The translations under genes were made by a program, and so were the position numbers. The notes beneath the pieces were generated by a model, which made no database searches, had not been told where the DNA came from, and was given only the letters and a program-made list of their open reading frames with translations. Below, in pieces: positions 1 through 7,654 of a DNA stretch of 64,000 bases. Position 1 is the stretch's first letter, and every line of letters begins with the position of its first letter. The stretch comes from Mycoplasma sp. CAG:472 (lineage in GTDB: Bacteria; Bacillota_I; Bacilli_A; RF39; UBA660), in the NCBI GenBank assembly GCA_000437315.1, contig FR899415.1, positions 1 through 64,000 of the forward strand, in the 5' to 3' direction.

Positions 1-1
1 A

Positions 2-412
2 TATTGTAAAAATAAAATAAAAATTAATACTTTAGTTAAATATCAAAATTATAATTTAAAGAAAGAATTATTTAATATTATATCTGAAAGTACATTTAAT
101 ATGATTAAAATAATGGGAATAATTATCTTTTTTAAAATTATATTAGATTTAGTTATGACTAAAAATAATGTCTTAATATCTTTATTAAAGGGACTAATCG
201 AGGTAACATCTGGACTTAATACTTTAATAATTGTTAATACTAAAGACATAATAAAAGAAATAATCAGTTATATAATTATTTCTTTTATGGGATTTTCTAT
301 TCATATGCAAATTAGCACTATTTTAGAAAACTATAATATAAATTATAAATATTTTTATTTATCAAGATTATTCTTAATAATACTAGGAATAATCATAATA
401 CTTATTTTATAA
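2..412 (+). CDS. ylbJ: YlbJ-like sporulation membrane protein, C-terminal part
   Basis: The reading frame is open to the left edge, so only the last 136 residues are present. It is very hydrophobic and carries the stretch GLIEVTSGL followed later by SFMGFSIHMQIS. This resembles the end of YlbJ-family (nucleoside-recognition fold) membrane proteins, where a GL.E.T.G segment and a 'GG(L/F)SIH.Q' segment are typical. YlbJ is a sigma-E-controlled sporulation integral membrane protein in Bacillus. The gene ends 11 bases inside the convergent pilin-like gene. The assignment rests on motif memory from a partial protein, so the family is likely but not certain. Confidence 0.7.
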   Translation, partial: YCKNKIKINTLVKYQNYNLKKELFNIISESTFNMIKIMGIIIFFKIILDLVMTKNNVLISLLKGLIEVTSGLNTLIIVNTKDIIKEIISYIIISFMGFSIHMQISTILENYNINYKYFYLSRLFLIILGIIIILIL

Positions 413-980
413 ATGAAAAAGTAATATCATCTAAAGTATTATTATTTTCTTTACTATTATCAACATTTTCAGTATAAACTGGAATTGTACATTCAGTTAT
501 TTTAATTGAATCCAAGGCTGTTATTACATTACTTGGACAAGTAATATTTAAGGAGCCTTTATCACCTTTACATTCTGTAGCATTATCAACTGTATTTGTT
601 CCACCTTTACTATTTTCACAGTTAATTTTACCTAGTTTACCACCCTTTATTTTCCATGTATTTTGAATTGAATTATTTACATAATATGCTAAAGTATTTT
701 CAGTAATAATAATTTTATATGTTTTAGCCCCATTCAGAATAAGTCTATTATCATTAGTTTGATTTTTATCAATTTCTATATTATTATCTAAAATTAAGTC
801 ATTTTCTATTGTATTAATTATATCTATTCTATTAGCTTGATTAGAATTTGCTATAAAATCTGTGTTTTTTTCAAACGTTACATTTGAAAGTAGATTATAT
901 AAAAACATTAATACTACTGAAAGTAGTGCTAAACTTACAAGAAGTTCCACAATTGTAACACCTTTATTATTTATTTTCAT
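402..980 (-). CDS. Type IV pilin-like protein (prepilin N-terminus)
   Basis: A 192-residue protein opening with a class III prepilin signal: MKINNKG followed by VTIVE, so cleavage would fall after Gly7 and Glu sits at mature position +5, then a hydrophobic helix. Such proteins are processed by a prepilin peptidase and assembled by a type IV pilus or Com-type pseudopilus. The C-terminal region contains several Cys (near NCENSKGG, ATECKG, NITCPS, ITECTIP) that could form disulphides outside the cell. It is the last gene of a three-gene minus-strand operon and overlaps the upstream gene by ATGA. Position within the pilus is unknown; a ComG-type minor pseudopilin is an alternative. Confidence 0.75.
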   Translation of the reverse strand: MKINNKGVTIVELLVSLALLSVVLMFLYNLLSNVTFEKNTDFIANSNQANRIDIINTIENDLILDNNIEIDKNQTNDNRLILNGAKTYKIIITENTLAYYVNNSIQNTWKIKGGKLGKINCENSKGGTNTVDNATECKGDKGSLNITCPSNVITALDSIKITECTIPVYTENVDNSKENNNTLDDITFSFIK

Positions 981-2224
981 TTTACTACCTCATATACATT
1001 ATCATAAGTACCTGTACCAGATAATTTTACATTACCATTTAAGTTAATAACTGGTCTAATATAAGCAGTGCTGCCTATCGAAGAATTTGGAAATTTTCCT
1101 GTGTTATTAACAATAAATACAAATGCAGTTCCTGTTGATCTAAAGAAATTAGGTGTCATAGTATAATAAAATGTTCCTGTATATAAATAATAATTTTTAT
1201 TATCAGTAGCGAAATATCCACCGGCCATAGCAACTTCATCAATAGTAATTAAACCTACTGGATATGTAAGAGAGCCATTACCTAATGTTGAAGATGTAGT
1301 AAATTTATCTAGTTTGTTTTCACACCAAAGCGAAGCATTAGAATACGAAAGATTTCTGGTATGACCATTATATAGTAAATTTGATGAAGGCCTACTTGAC
1401 CAACTTGAAGATGTACTTCTATCATTACAAAATATATTATCTACAACATTACTATCATTTTTTAAAGATGTACCAGCAAACCAATTATCAATTTTAGTTT
1501 TTATAGTACTATTATTAGTATTATTTCTTTGATAACCTCTTTGATACATATAACCAACATATTCAGCATAATTTGTTCCTGAGTTATATACACTCCTGTC
1601 TATAGCACTGCCAGCTCCAGTCATTACTACTGATGTACTACTTGTTGGTGCAGTTGTTCCTGAATAAATCATTCTTATTGAGTTATCTCCATTTATTCTT
1701 ATTATTCTCCAGTAAATATCATTATTTGAACTATCTTTTCCATATTTAATCCAGTTATTATTAACTGCTCCCCTGAAATAATATGATGTTCCTTGATTAT
1801 CATTTGCTGCAAACATGCCTTCATTTGTTGTAGCAACTTTACTAAATGTTGGAGTAGGTTTTCCTTTAATATAATTTATTGCACTATCATAAGTTGTATT
1901 TCCACCTCCATTATTAATTAATATAGTTTTATATCCTTCGATTGAAAAAACTGGAGTATCTGGTTTTCCTGGTTCAGGTGATGGACTTGGATTATCCGGA
2001 TTGCTGGGACCATCTGATGGTATAATAATTGGATTATCCGGTGTACTAAAATATCTATTTTTTAATGAGGAATTATCATAAGCCCACTTTTTAGCATCTA
2101 TTTTAACGCTTTTATAATTAACTCGATTATTTGTATATGTAGTCATAATTAATATTAAAAGCATACAAAATACTAAAAAGAAAGAATATAATGCCGCTGT
2201 TGAAATAAAACCTTTTCTATTCAT
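977..2224 (-). CDS. Pilin-like anchored surface protein with adhesin-type ectodomain
   Basis: A 415-residue protein. The start used is the ATG at 2224, overlapping the upstream stop as ATGAATAG; an in-frame GTG at 2257 lies further inside the upstream gene. It begins MNRKGF with a following hydrophobic helix, like a prepilin, but the residue at mature +5 is Ala, not Glu. A Pro/Asp/Ser-rich linker (about residues 65-90) leads to a large domain containing YYFRGAVNNNW, YWRIIRING, IRMIYSGTTAPT, a Cys-containing 'FCNDRS' segment and an ending with IRPVINL. The same domain occurs in the gene at 10460-12031. Function is unknown; adhesion or display on a pilus is inferred. Confidence 0.7.
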   Translation of the reverse strand: MNRKGFISTAALYSFFLVFCMLLILIMTTYTNNRVNYKSVKIDAKKWAYDNSSLKNRYFSTPDNPIIIPSDGPSNPDNPSPSPEPGKPDTPVFSIEGYKTILINNGGGNTTYDSAINYIKGKPTPTFSKVATTNEGMFAANDNQGTSYYFRGAVNNNWIKYGKDSSNNDIYWRIIRINGDNSIRMIYSGTTAPTSSTSVVMTGAGSAIDRSVYNSGTNYAEYVGYMYQRGYQRNNTNNSTIKTKIDNWFAGTSLKNDSNVVDNIFCNDRSTSSSWSSRPSSNLLYNGHTRNLSYSNASLWCENKLDKFTTSSTLGNGSLTYPVGLITIDEVAMAGGYFATDNKNYYLYTGTFYYTMTPNFFRSTGTAFVFIVNNTGKFPNSSIGSTAYIRPVINLNGNVKLSGTGTYDNVYEVVK

Positions 2225-3035
2225 AATACACCCACGAAATATAATAAGCATTTGCACATGCCATATTATAACTTATATCATCTTGATTATAATATGCTGT
2301 AATCTTATCTTTATCAGTACTATAACTATTAAACTTATCAGAAGTTAATATTTTATTATTTAAACAAGATCTATAATTTTTATCTGTATTTAATTCACCA
2401 TTTTTCTTTTCATAGATTAAAGATAGCATTATACTATTTTTATTTGCATCAGCATTATTAATTGTAAGAAGATAATCATTTAAATTACTTTCAGAGTATT
2501 TATTAGTAAAACTTAAAAAATTAGAGCATCTTTTTTTAGTGCTATAATCAGTAAACCCATCTTTACCTTCATTAATGCATTTTTTTATATCTTGTAAATC
2601 TGATGTTTTAAGGTAAATTAATACTTTTACATTATATAATTCAGTCAAATTTTTAGCATAAGTATTATCAATATAAATTGATTTATAATTTTCAGCACTA
2701 CATTCCATATTCGCAGATACATCACTATTTTTATATTCATCACAAAACTTAGATTCTGAATTAAATAAAAATACAAAGTTATTTTTTAAACTATTTTGAT
2801 TATTTTTTTTACCATCATTTATAGCTTTAGTAAACATTCCATTATTAATACTACTTTTAATACCATTACGTATAAATATTGTCTTATATAAATAAGCTAT
2901 ATCATCATAATATAATCTTCTTCGTTCATCATTAACATTCTTACTAAAATTTGAATACAAAAAAATAAGAGTTGTAGTTAAAACAACAGTAACTATAATT
3001 GTCTCAAGAAATATAAAACCCTTATTATTTTTCAT
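2217..3035 (-). CDS. Type IV pilin-like protein
   Basis: A 272-residue protein starting at the ATG at 3035 (an upstream TTG at 3062 is less likely). MKNNKGFIFLE is a canonical prepilin cleavage region: Gly, then Phe at +1 and Glu at +5, followed by a roughly 20-residue hydrophobic helix. The rest is Lys/Asn/Ser-rich, with several Cys that suggest an oxidised extracellular fold. It is the first gene of the three-gene operon and has a good sigma-A promoter just upstream. It would be exported and processed by prepilin peptidase, but no pilus ATPase, peptidase or platform gene lies in the window. Confidence 0.75.
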   Translation of the reverse strand: MKNNKGFIFLETIIVTVVLTTTLIFLYSNFSKNVNDERRRLYYDDIAYLYKTIFIRNGIKSSINNGMFTKAINDGKKNNQNSLKNNFVFLFNSESKFCDEYKNSDVSANMECSAENYKSIYIDNTYAKNLTELYNVKVLIYLKTSDLQDIKKCINEGKDGFTDYSTKKRCSNFLSFTNKYSESNLNDYLLTINNADANKNSIMLSLIYEKKNGELNTDKNYRSCLNNKILTSDKFNSYSTDKDKITAYYNQDDISYNMACANAYYISWVYYE

Positions 3036-3052
3036 ATCTATCACTACTATAA

Positions 3053-3081
3053 AGTTTAGCAAATAAATGGTTAATTGTCAA
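3053..3081 (-). promoter_or_regulatory. Sigma-A promoter of the pilin-like operon
   Basis: On the minus strand TTGACA (3076-3081) is followed by a 17-base spacer and TAAACT (3053-3058), with TGC before the -10 giving an extended -10. Its -35 overlaps the -35 of the plus-strand promoter at 3075-3103. Confidence 0.7.
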
Positions 3082-3103
3082 TTTACATAATTATGTATAT
3101 AAT
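3075..3103 (+). promoter_or_regulatory. Sigma-A promoter facing a leaderless small gene
   Basis: TTGTCA (3075-3080), 17-base spacer, TATAAT (3098-3103). The first ATG begins 6 bases after the -10, so the transcript would start at or next to the start codon. Confidence 0.6.
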
Positions 3104-3108
3104 ACTAT

Positions 3109-3285
3109 ATGGATGATTTAATTAAAAAAATATTATTAATTACTATTATCAGTTTATTTGTAATTATTATTCTTTATGAACTATGCTTTATTATTGTATT
3201 TCCCTTTAAAACAAACATATTTATATTTAAAATAACAGTTTTACTACTCATTATCACTATTATTACTATAATACTCCTTCGTTAA
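3109..3285 (+). CDS. Small two-helix membrane protein, probably leaderless
   Basis: A 58-residue frame, MDDLIKKILL onward, with two hydrophobic stretches separated by a short FPFKTN segment, ending at a TAA at 3283-3285. There is no room for a ribosome binding site: a strong sigma-A promoter ends 6 bases upstream of the ATG, so translation would be leaderless. The last 42 bases overlap the convergent ysxE-like gene. No family is recognised. AT-rich DNA produces hydrophobic chance frames, so support comes mainly from the promoter placement. Confidence 0.4.
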   Translation: MDDLIKKILLITIISLFVIIILYELCFIIVFPFKTNIFIFKITVLLLIITIITIILLR

Positions 3286-4140
3286 TTTTTCTGCTTTTAA
3301 AAGATATAAAATATTATTATGTACATTAATAGTATTTTTTTGAATATTATCATTTTTTTGTAAGTTTATAGGTATATTTAAAAGAATAAATAATAAATCC
3401 TTTTCATCATCATTAAGTTCAAAAGCACCAAAGTAATGCTCTAAATAAGCAGAAAAATCTGCATTTAAATATTCATTATGAAAAAGTGTCACAAAATCCA
3501 GTACTGGTGTATCTATTTTATAATTATCCCAACTTATTAAAGAAGAATTTCTTAAAGAGTATAAAAAATGTTCCATAGCAAGATTATTATGAATAACACT
3601 TACTCTAACCTTGTCTTTATCTTTAACCTTTTCATACCAACTATCAAGTTTATCTTTACAAAATTTTATAGAGTTAATATATTTTGAATAATTACGACAA
3701 AATAAATATTTATCTGGGCTTTGATATTCGTAAGATAAGTTTTTTAAAAATAAAGCATTATAATATGTACTAAGATATGTTAAATTATTATCAATATTTT
3801 CATATATTTCTTTATAATCATCTAATTTTGTTTTTTTAAAATAAACTGTTTTATTATGAAGACTTGCTACTACCGAAGACATTTCAAGTAGTTTTTGTTC
3901 CTCAAAAATTTGTTCCTCTTCAACATATTCAAAAAGGTTTTCTTCATCACGAAAGTTTTTAATTAACTTAGGGAAATTATCAAAACCTCTTTTATTTAAA
4001 TAATTAAATAATGTATATAAATCTTTATTTTCTTTTTTTAGAACAAATTTACCTTCAGATGAATCTATTATGGTAGCATTTTTCATTTTAGTGATGCGAT
4101 AAGGTTTATATATATTTTTAATATATTCTAAACTATTCAT
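3244..4140 (-). CDS. ysxE: YsxE-like spore coat protein (CotS/APH-fold family)
   Basis: A 298-residue protein of the kinase-like CotS/YsxE family. The catalytic-loop region reads VIHNNLAMEH where active aminoglycoside-phosphotransferase folds have HGD...N, and the later metal-binding region is ISWDNYKIDTPVLD. The putative catalytic Asp is therefore replaced (HNN), suggesting a pseudokinase. It overlaps the SpoVID-like gene by 8 bases, reproducing the spoVID-ysxE pair of Bacillus, where both products go to the spore coat. Expression in the mother cell from the sigma-E-like promoter at 4800-4827 is inferred. Confidence 0.75.
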   Translation of the reverse strand: MNSLEYIKNIYKPYRITKMKNATIIDSSEGKFVLKKENKDLYTLFNYLNKRGFDNFPKLIKNFRDEENLFEYVEEEQIFEEQKLLEMSSVVASLHNKTVYFKKTKLDDYKEIYENIDNNLTYLSTYYNALFLKNLSYEYQSPDKYLFCRNYSKYINSIKFCKDKLDSWYEKVKDKDKVRVSVIHNNLAMEHFLYSLRNSSLISWDNYKIDTPVLDFVTLFHNEYLNADFSAYLEHYFGAFELNDDEKDLLFILLNIPINLQKNDNIQKNTINVHNNILYLLKAEKLTKEYYSNNSDNE

Positions 4141-4780
4141 TTGTTATAGGAACAAGTAATTTATCATTAATATTTATATCAGTAATTCCATTTATATTTA
4201 AAAGTTCTTCTTTAGAAATATTATATTTTTTACATATAAAGTCAATATCTTCGGTTTCCTTTACAATATGAATATGATAAGAAATATAATCATTTTCTGC
4301 ATTAATACCAGTAACTGTAGTAATCATATTATCATTTATTTTATCATCTGTTTTAATTGGCTCTTCCTTAATTTCAGGCATTTTCATAGCATCATTTCTT
4401 TCATCAATTAAATCAATTGGTTCTGGAAGTCTATCTGTTTTTTCAAAAGTAGTTTCTTCTTTTTTTTCATCAGCTTTAACAATATAATCAATTTTAACAG
4501 TTAAATCCTTATCAATTAAATCGTAAGTAAAATTATCTACAGTAAAATCTAATGTATTAATATCAATGTTGCTTGCTATTTCAACACTAAATGGTAAAGT
4601 AAATGAAAAGTCCTTTTTATTTAAACTAAGTTCATATTCTTTATAAGTTCCTTTTATAATAAAATTTCCTAGAACCTCTTTTTCATTTTTAGTTATTTCG
4701 TGTTCTAAAGATATACTAGATATTTCACTTACTGGGGTATCAAACTTAACTACTTTTTCAAAAGGTATAATTAAATTCAT
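4133..4780 (-). CDS. spoVID: SpoVID-like spore coat assembly protein with C-terminal LysM
   Basis: A 215-residue protein, short for SpoVID. The N-terminal beta-rich region (to about residue 100, with ISLEHEI and FIIKGTYKEY) resembles the SpoVID N-terminal domain. A charged Glu/Lys linker follows, and the last ~45 residues form a LysM-like module (YHIHIVKETEDIDFICKKYN, then LLNINGITDININDKLLVP). SpoVID sits on the forming spore surface and guides coat encasement. A good ribosome binding site (AGGAGATGA) precedes the ATG, and the downstream ysxE partner overlaps. The large central region of Bacillus SpoVID is mostly missing. Confidence 0.8.
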   Translation of the reverse strand: MNLIIPFEKVVKFDTPVSEISSISLEHEITKNEKEVLGNFIIKGTYKEYELSLNKKDFSFTLPFSVEIASNIDINTLDFTVDNFTYDLIDKDLTVKIDYIVKADEKKEETTFEKTDRLPEPIDLIDERNDAMKMPEIKEEPIKTDDKINDNMITTVTGINAENDYISYHIHIVKETEDIDFICKKYNISKEELLNINGITDININDKLLVPITNE

Positions 4781-4799
4781 AAAAAATCATCTCCTATCA

Positions 4800-4827
4800 A
4801 AAGATATGAAGATGACTTTAATTTTAT
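4800..4827 (-). promoter_or_regulatory. Sigma-E-like promoter for spoVID-ysxE
   Basis: On the minus strand ATA (4825-4827), a 16-base spacer and CATATCTTT (4800-4808) match the sigma-E consensus (ATA, N16-18, CATAnnnT). It lies in the 49-base gap between dtd and spoVID. Sigma-E control of spoVID is known in Bacillus. Confidence 0.55.
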
Positions 4828-4829
4828 TA

Positions 4830-5273
4830 CTATTTATTTTTAGAATCGATTATGATAGTTATTGGGCCATCATTTTCAATATTTACAAGCATTTCCGCTC
4901 CGAAAACGCCACCATAAGTTTTAACATGATTATTTAAAAAATTGAGCATTTTTTCATATAATGGTTTAGCAACATCCCCTTTAGCGGCACCAATATAACT
5001 AGGTCTATTTCCTTTTGAGGTATCAGCCATTAAAGTAAACTGACTTATTAAAAGTATTTCTCCACCACTATTTAAAATACTTTTATTCATAACTCCTTCT
5101 TCATCATCAAAAATGCGAAGATTTACAATTTTTTTTACTAAGTAATTAATATCTTCATCAGTATCCTCGGGAGTTATTCCCACTAAAATACATAAACCTT
5201 TATCAATTTTATTTATAAGTTTTCCAGAAACACTTACACTTGATTTTTTACTTCTTTGAATAACTACTTTCAT
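4830..5273 (-). CDS. dtd: D-aminoacyl-tRNA deacylase
   Basis: A 147-residue protein of full family length. It cleaves D-amino acids (and glycine mischarged on tRNA-Ala) from tRNA in the cytoplasm. The two signature motifs are present: SQFTLMADTSKGNRPS, corresponding to the SQFTLxA active-site strand, and NDGPIT near the C-terminus, corresponding to the Gly-cisPro NxGP motif. Its start overlaps the stop of rsh as ATGA, so the two are translationally coupled. The rsh-dtd pairing is the same as relA-dtd in Bacillus subtilis. Confidence 0.95.
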   Translation of the reverse strand: MKVVIQRSKKSSVSVSGKLINKIDKGLCILVGITPEDTDEDINYLVKKIVNLRIFDDEEGVMNKSILNSGGEILLISQFTLMADTSKGNRPSYIGAAKGDVAKPLYEKMLNFLNNHVKTYGGVFGAEMLVNIENDGPITIIIDSKNK

Positions 5274-7357
5274 ACTCTTTTAACATCCTTTACATATCTT
5301 AATTTATTGACATTCTTAATAACTAAATCAATATATGAATTATCCTCAACTTTAATTTTAACTAAATAATTTATTTCATCAATTGTTTCAATAGATATTA
5401 TATAAACTTTTGGAATTGATATTTTAGCAATAATATCAGATAACTTATTTTTATTACTACTTAAGGTAATTTTAATAGAGCAAATATAGTCATTATGAAC
5501 ATTTTCAATCCATGAAGCAGATACCATTTTTTCATCAGAATTTATAACATTTACACAATTTTTTTGATGAACTGATATACCATCATTTTTAGTAATAACT
5601 CCGACTATTTCATCACCTTTTACAGGATTACAACATTTTGCTAAATGAGTAAGAATATTCACTTTACCATCAATTAATATATCACTACCTGATTTAATAT
5701 TAATATTTTTCTTGATAGTATTTGTTTCCTCTTTTGGAATAATAATATTAACTATATGAGTAACTGTATATTTATAAGAACCAATACTAAAATATAGATC
5801 ATCTAAATCTTTAAGTTTTAATTCCTTTAAAATAAGTTTTAAATTTTCTTGAGAAGTAACCATATTTTGAGGTATTTTTCTTTTGCGAAGTTCTTTTTCT
5901 AAAATATTTTTACCTCTTTCAATATAATTTTGTTTATCTATTTTTGAAAAATAAGCTTTAATTTTATCTTTTGCTTGGGTAGTTTTAACAATATTTAACC
6001 ATTCTTTAGATGGCGTGCTATTTGGATTTGTAAGTATTTTACAAATATCACCATCGTGAAGTGGTGTATTAATAGAAACCATTATATCATTAACAATAGT
6101 CCCAGTCATTGTATCACCTACTTTTGAGTGTACTCTATAAGCAAAATCTATTGGTGTTGCATCTTCGGGTAGTTCAATAACATCTCCTTTAGGAGTAAAT
6201 ACATACATTAAATTTCCTAAAATATTACTTCCCACAACTTCATTAAATACTTCATCAGTATCATTTTCACTATTTTCAATTATTGAACGATATATTTCAA
6301 GTTTTTGCTCCATATAAGTTTGAATCTTTTTAGCGCCTTTTTCTTTATAAGACCAATGTGATGCTATACCTTTTTCGGCAATTTCATCCATTTCATAAGT
6401 TCTAATTTGAATTTCATAAAATTTACCACCTGGACCAAATACTGTTGTATGTAAACTTTGATACATATTTTCTTTTGGAACGGCAATATAATCTTTGAAC
6501 CTTGATGGTATTGGTCTAAACTTTGAATGAATTAAACCCACTACTGCATAACAATCACTTTCTTTATCTACAAAAATTCTAAGGGCTAATATATCATAGA
6601 TATCATCCCATTTTTTACCAGCACTTAATTTATTATAGATACTATATACACTTTTTACTCTACCCTTTATTTCAAACTTAATTTCATTTTCATTTAATAA
6701 ATCACAAATACTTTCTTGCATTTCAATTAAATAATTATTTAAACTATCAACAGTTGCATTTAACTTTTCTAAAATGTCATTATAAACATCAGGTTTTAAA
6801 TAATATAAACATAAGTTTTCAAGTTCACTTTTTATAGAGTTAATACCTAGTCTATGAGCAATTGGTACTAAAACAGAAAGAGTTTCATTAGCAACTTTTT
6901 TTTGCCTTTCAGTACTTATTGCATCAAAAGTACGCATATTATGAAGACGATCTGCAAGTTTAATAAATAGTACTCTTACATCCTCACTTAAACCAACCAT
7001 TACTTTACGAAGATATAAAGCAGCACTTTCAGAGTCATCTACCATCTCAAGATTATTAATTTTTGATAAAGAAAAAATTATTTTATAGGTTTCTAATGAA
7101 AAATTTTCTACAATTTCTTTTTCATCAATATCATTAAAATCAAGGACACTATGAAGTATTGCACATATTATTGTTTCCTTATCAACGTTTAAATCAATTA
7201 ATATATTTGCTACCTCAAGACAATGAGATATTTCCGTATCTCCATTTTTACGCATAATACCTGATAATTTAGAATTTGCATATTCATAAGATGCTTTAAT
7301 ATCTTTTATATCATCAGGATTCTTAATTTTATTTAATACATAATTAAATGTCATCAT
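5270..7357 (-). CDS. rsh: RelA/SpoT homologue; (p)ppGpp synthetase with degraded hydrolase motif
   Basis: A long-form RSH of about 695 residues. The start used is the ATG at 7357, preceded by GAAGGTG; a TTG at 7372 is possible. Order: HD region, synthetase (YSIYNKL, RFKDYIAVPK, YQSLHTTVFGP), TGS (VFTPKGDVIELPEDATPIDF), a Cys-containing zinc-finger-like region (LAKCCNPVKGDEIVG) and ACT. The RFKD motif is the bifunctional type. In the HD domain the catalytic 'LLHDVVEDT' reads ILHSVLDFND, so the HD Asp is Ser (about residue 70) and the ED pair is lost, although ADRLHNMRT remains. Synthesis looks intact while ppGpp hydrolysis may be lost. It overlaps the comN-like gene upstream and dtd downstream. 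Confidence 0.95.
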   Translation of the reverse strand: MMTFNYVLNKIKNPDDIKDIKASYEYANSKLSGIMRKNGDTEISHCLEVANILIDLNVDKETIICAILHSVLDFNDIDEKEIVENFSLETYKIIFSLSKINNLEMVDDSESAALYLRKVMVGLSEDVRVLFIKLADRLHNMRTFDAISTERQKKVANETLSVLVPIAHRLGINSIKSELENLCLYYLKPDVYNDILEKLNATVDSLNNYLIEMQESICDLLNENEIKFEIKGRVKSVYSIYNKLSAGKKWDDIYDILALRIFVDKESDCYAVVGLIHSKFRPIPSRFKDYIAVPKENMYQSLHTTVFGPGGKFYEIQIRTYEMDEIAEKGIASHWSYKEKGAKKIQTYMEQKLEIYRSIIENSENDTDEVFNEVVGSNILGNLMYVFTPKGDVIELPEDATPIDFAYRVHSKVGDTMTGTIVNDIMVSINTPLHDGDICKILTNPNSTPSKEWLNIVKTTQAKDKIKAYFSKIDKQNYIERGKNILEKELRKRKIPQNMVTSQENLKLILKELKLKDLDDLYFSIGSYKYTVTHIVNIIIPKEETNTIKKNINIKSGSDILIDGKVNILTHLAKCCNPVKGDEIVGVITKNDGISVHQKNCVNVINSDEKMVSASWIENVHNDYICSIKITLSSNKNKLSDIIAKISIPKVYIISIETIDEINYLVKIKVEDNSYIDLVIKNVNKLRYVKDVKRV

Positions 7358-7583
7358 TTTTTTCACCTTCAAAATCAGATTTAGAAAGATTTAATATGTC
7401 ACTTACCATATCATATAAAGTAAGATTTTTACTATTTGACCATTTATTTTCTTTTAAATAATTCCATAGTTTAACTTCACTTACATTAATACCAGATCTT
7501 TTTAACTCACAAACTTTCGTATTAAAAGCAGGATATAACCTATTAAATAATTCATTTAATGATTCAAATTTTATTTCTTCCAT
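7344..7583 (-). CDS. ComN-like post-transcriptional regulator family protein
   Basis: A 79-residue protein starting MEEIKF (7583); a longer start at 7622 would add 13 residues. The pattern LYPAFNTKVCELKRSG, then VKLWNYLKENKW and LTLYDMVSDILNL, fits the small Post_transc_reg family that includes Bacillus ComN (YrzD), which ends with a 'W..p..l.l..iv.dIL.l' segment. ComN affects comE mRNA localisation in Bacillus. The position also fits: in B. subtilis comN lies near relA-dtd and next to spoVB. Here it overlaps rsh, and two surface-protein genes separate it from spoVB. Confidence 0.65.
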   Translation of the reverse strand: MEEIKFESLNELFNRLYPAFNTKVCELKRSGINVSEVKLWNYLKENKWSNSKNLTLYDMVSDILNLSKSDFEGEKNDDI

Positions 7584-7623
7584 AACACATTTTCTTTCTA
7601 TATTTATTTTACTAAAAAACATA

Positions 7624-7654
7624 TAAAAAGTCCATATTTTAAAATATGAACTTT
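7624..7654 (-). terminator. Rho-independent terminator after the 7653-10166 surface gene
   Basis: Minus-strand stem AAGTTCATATTTT / AAAATATGGACTT (7629-7653) followed by a T-run. It starts inside the stop codon of the surface gene and separates it from comN/rsh. Confidence 0.75.

Noticed and set aside
49..249. A 66-codon minus-strand frame over the ylbJ tail
   Set aside because: Hydrophobic antisense of a membrane-protein gene, typical chance frame.
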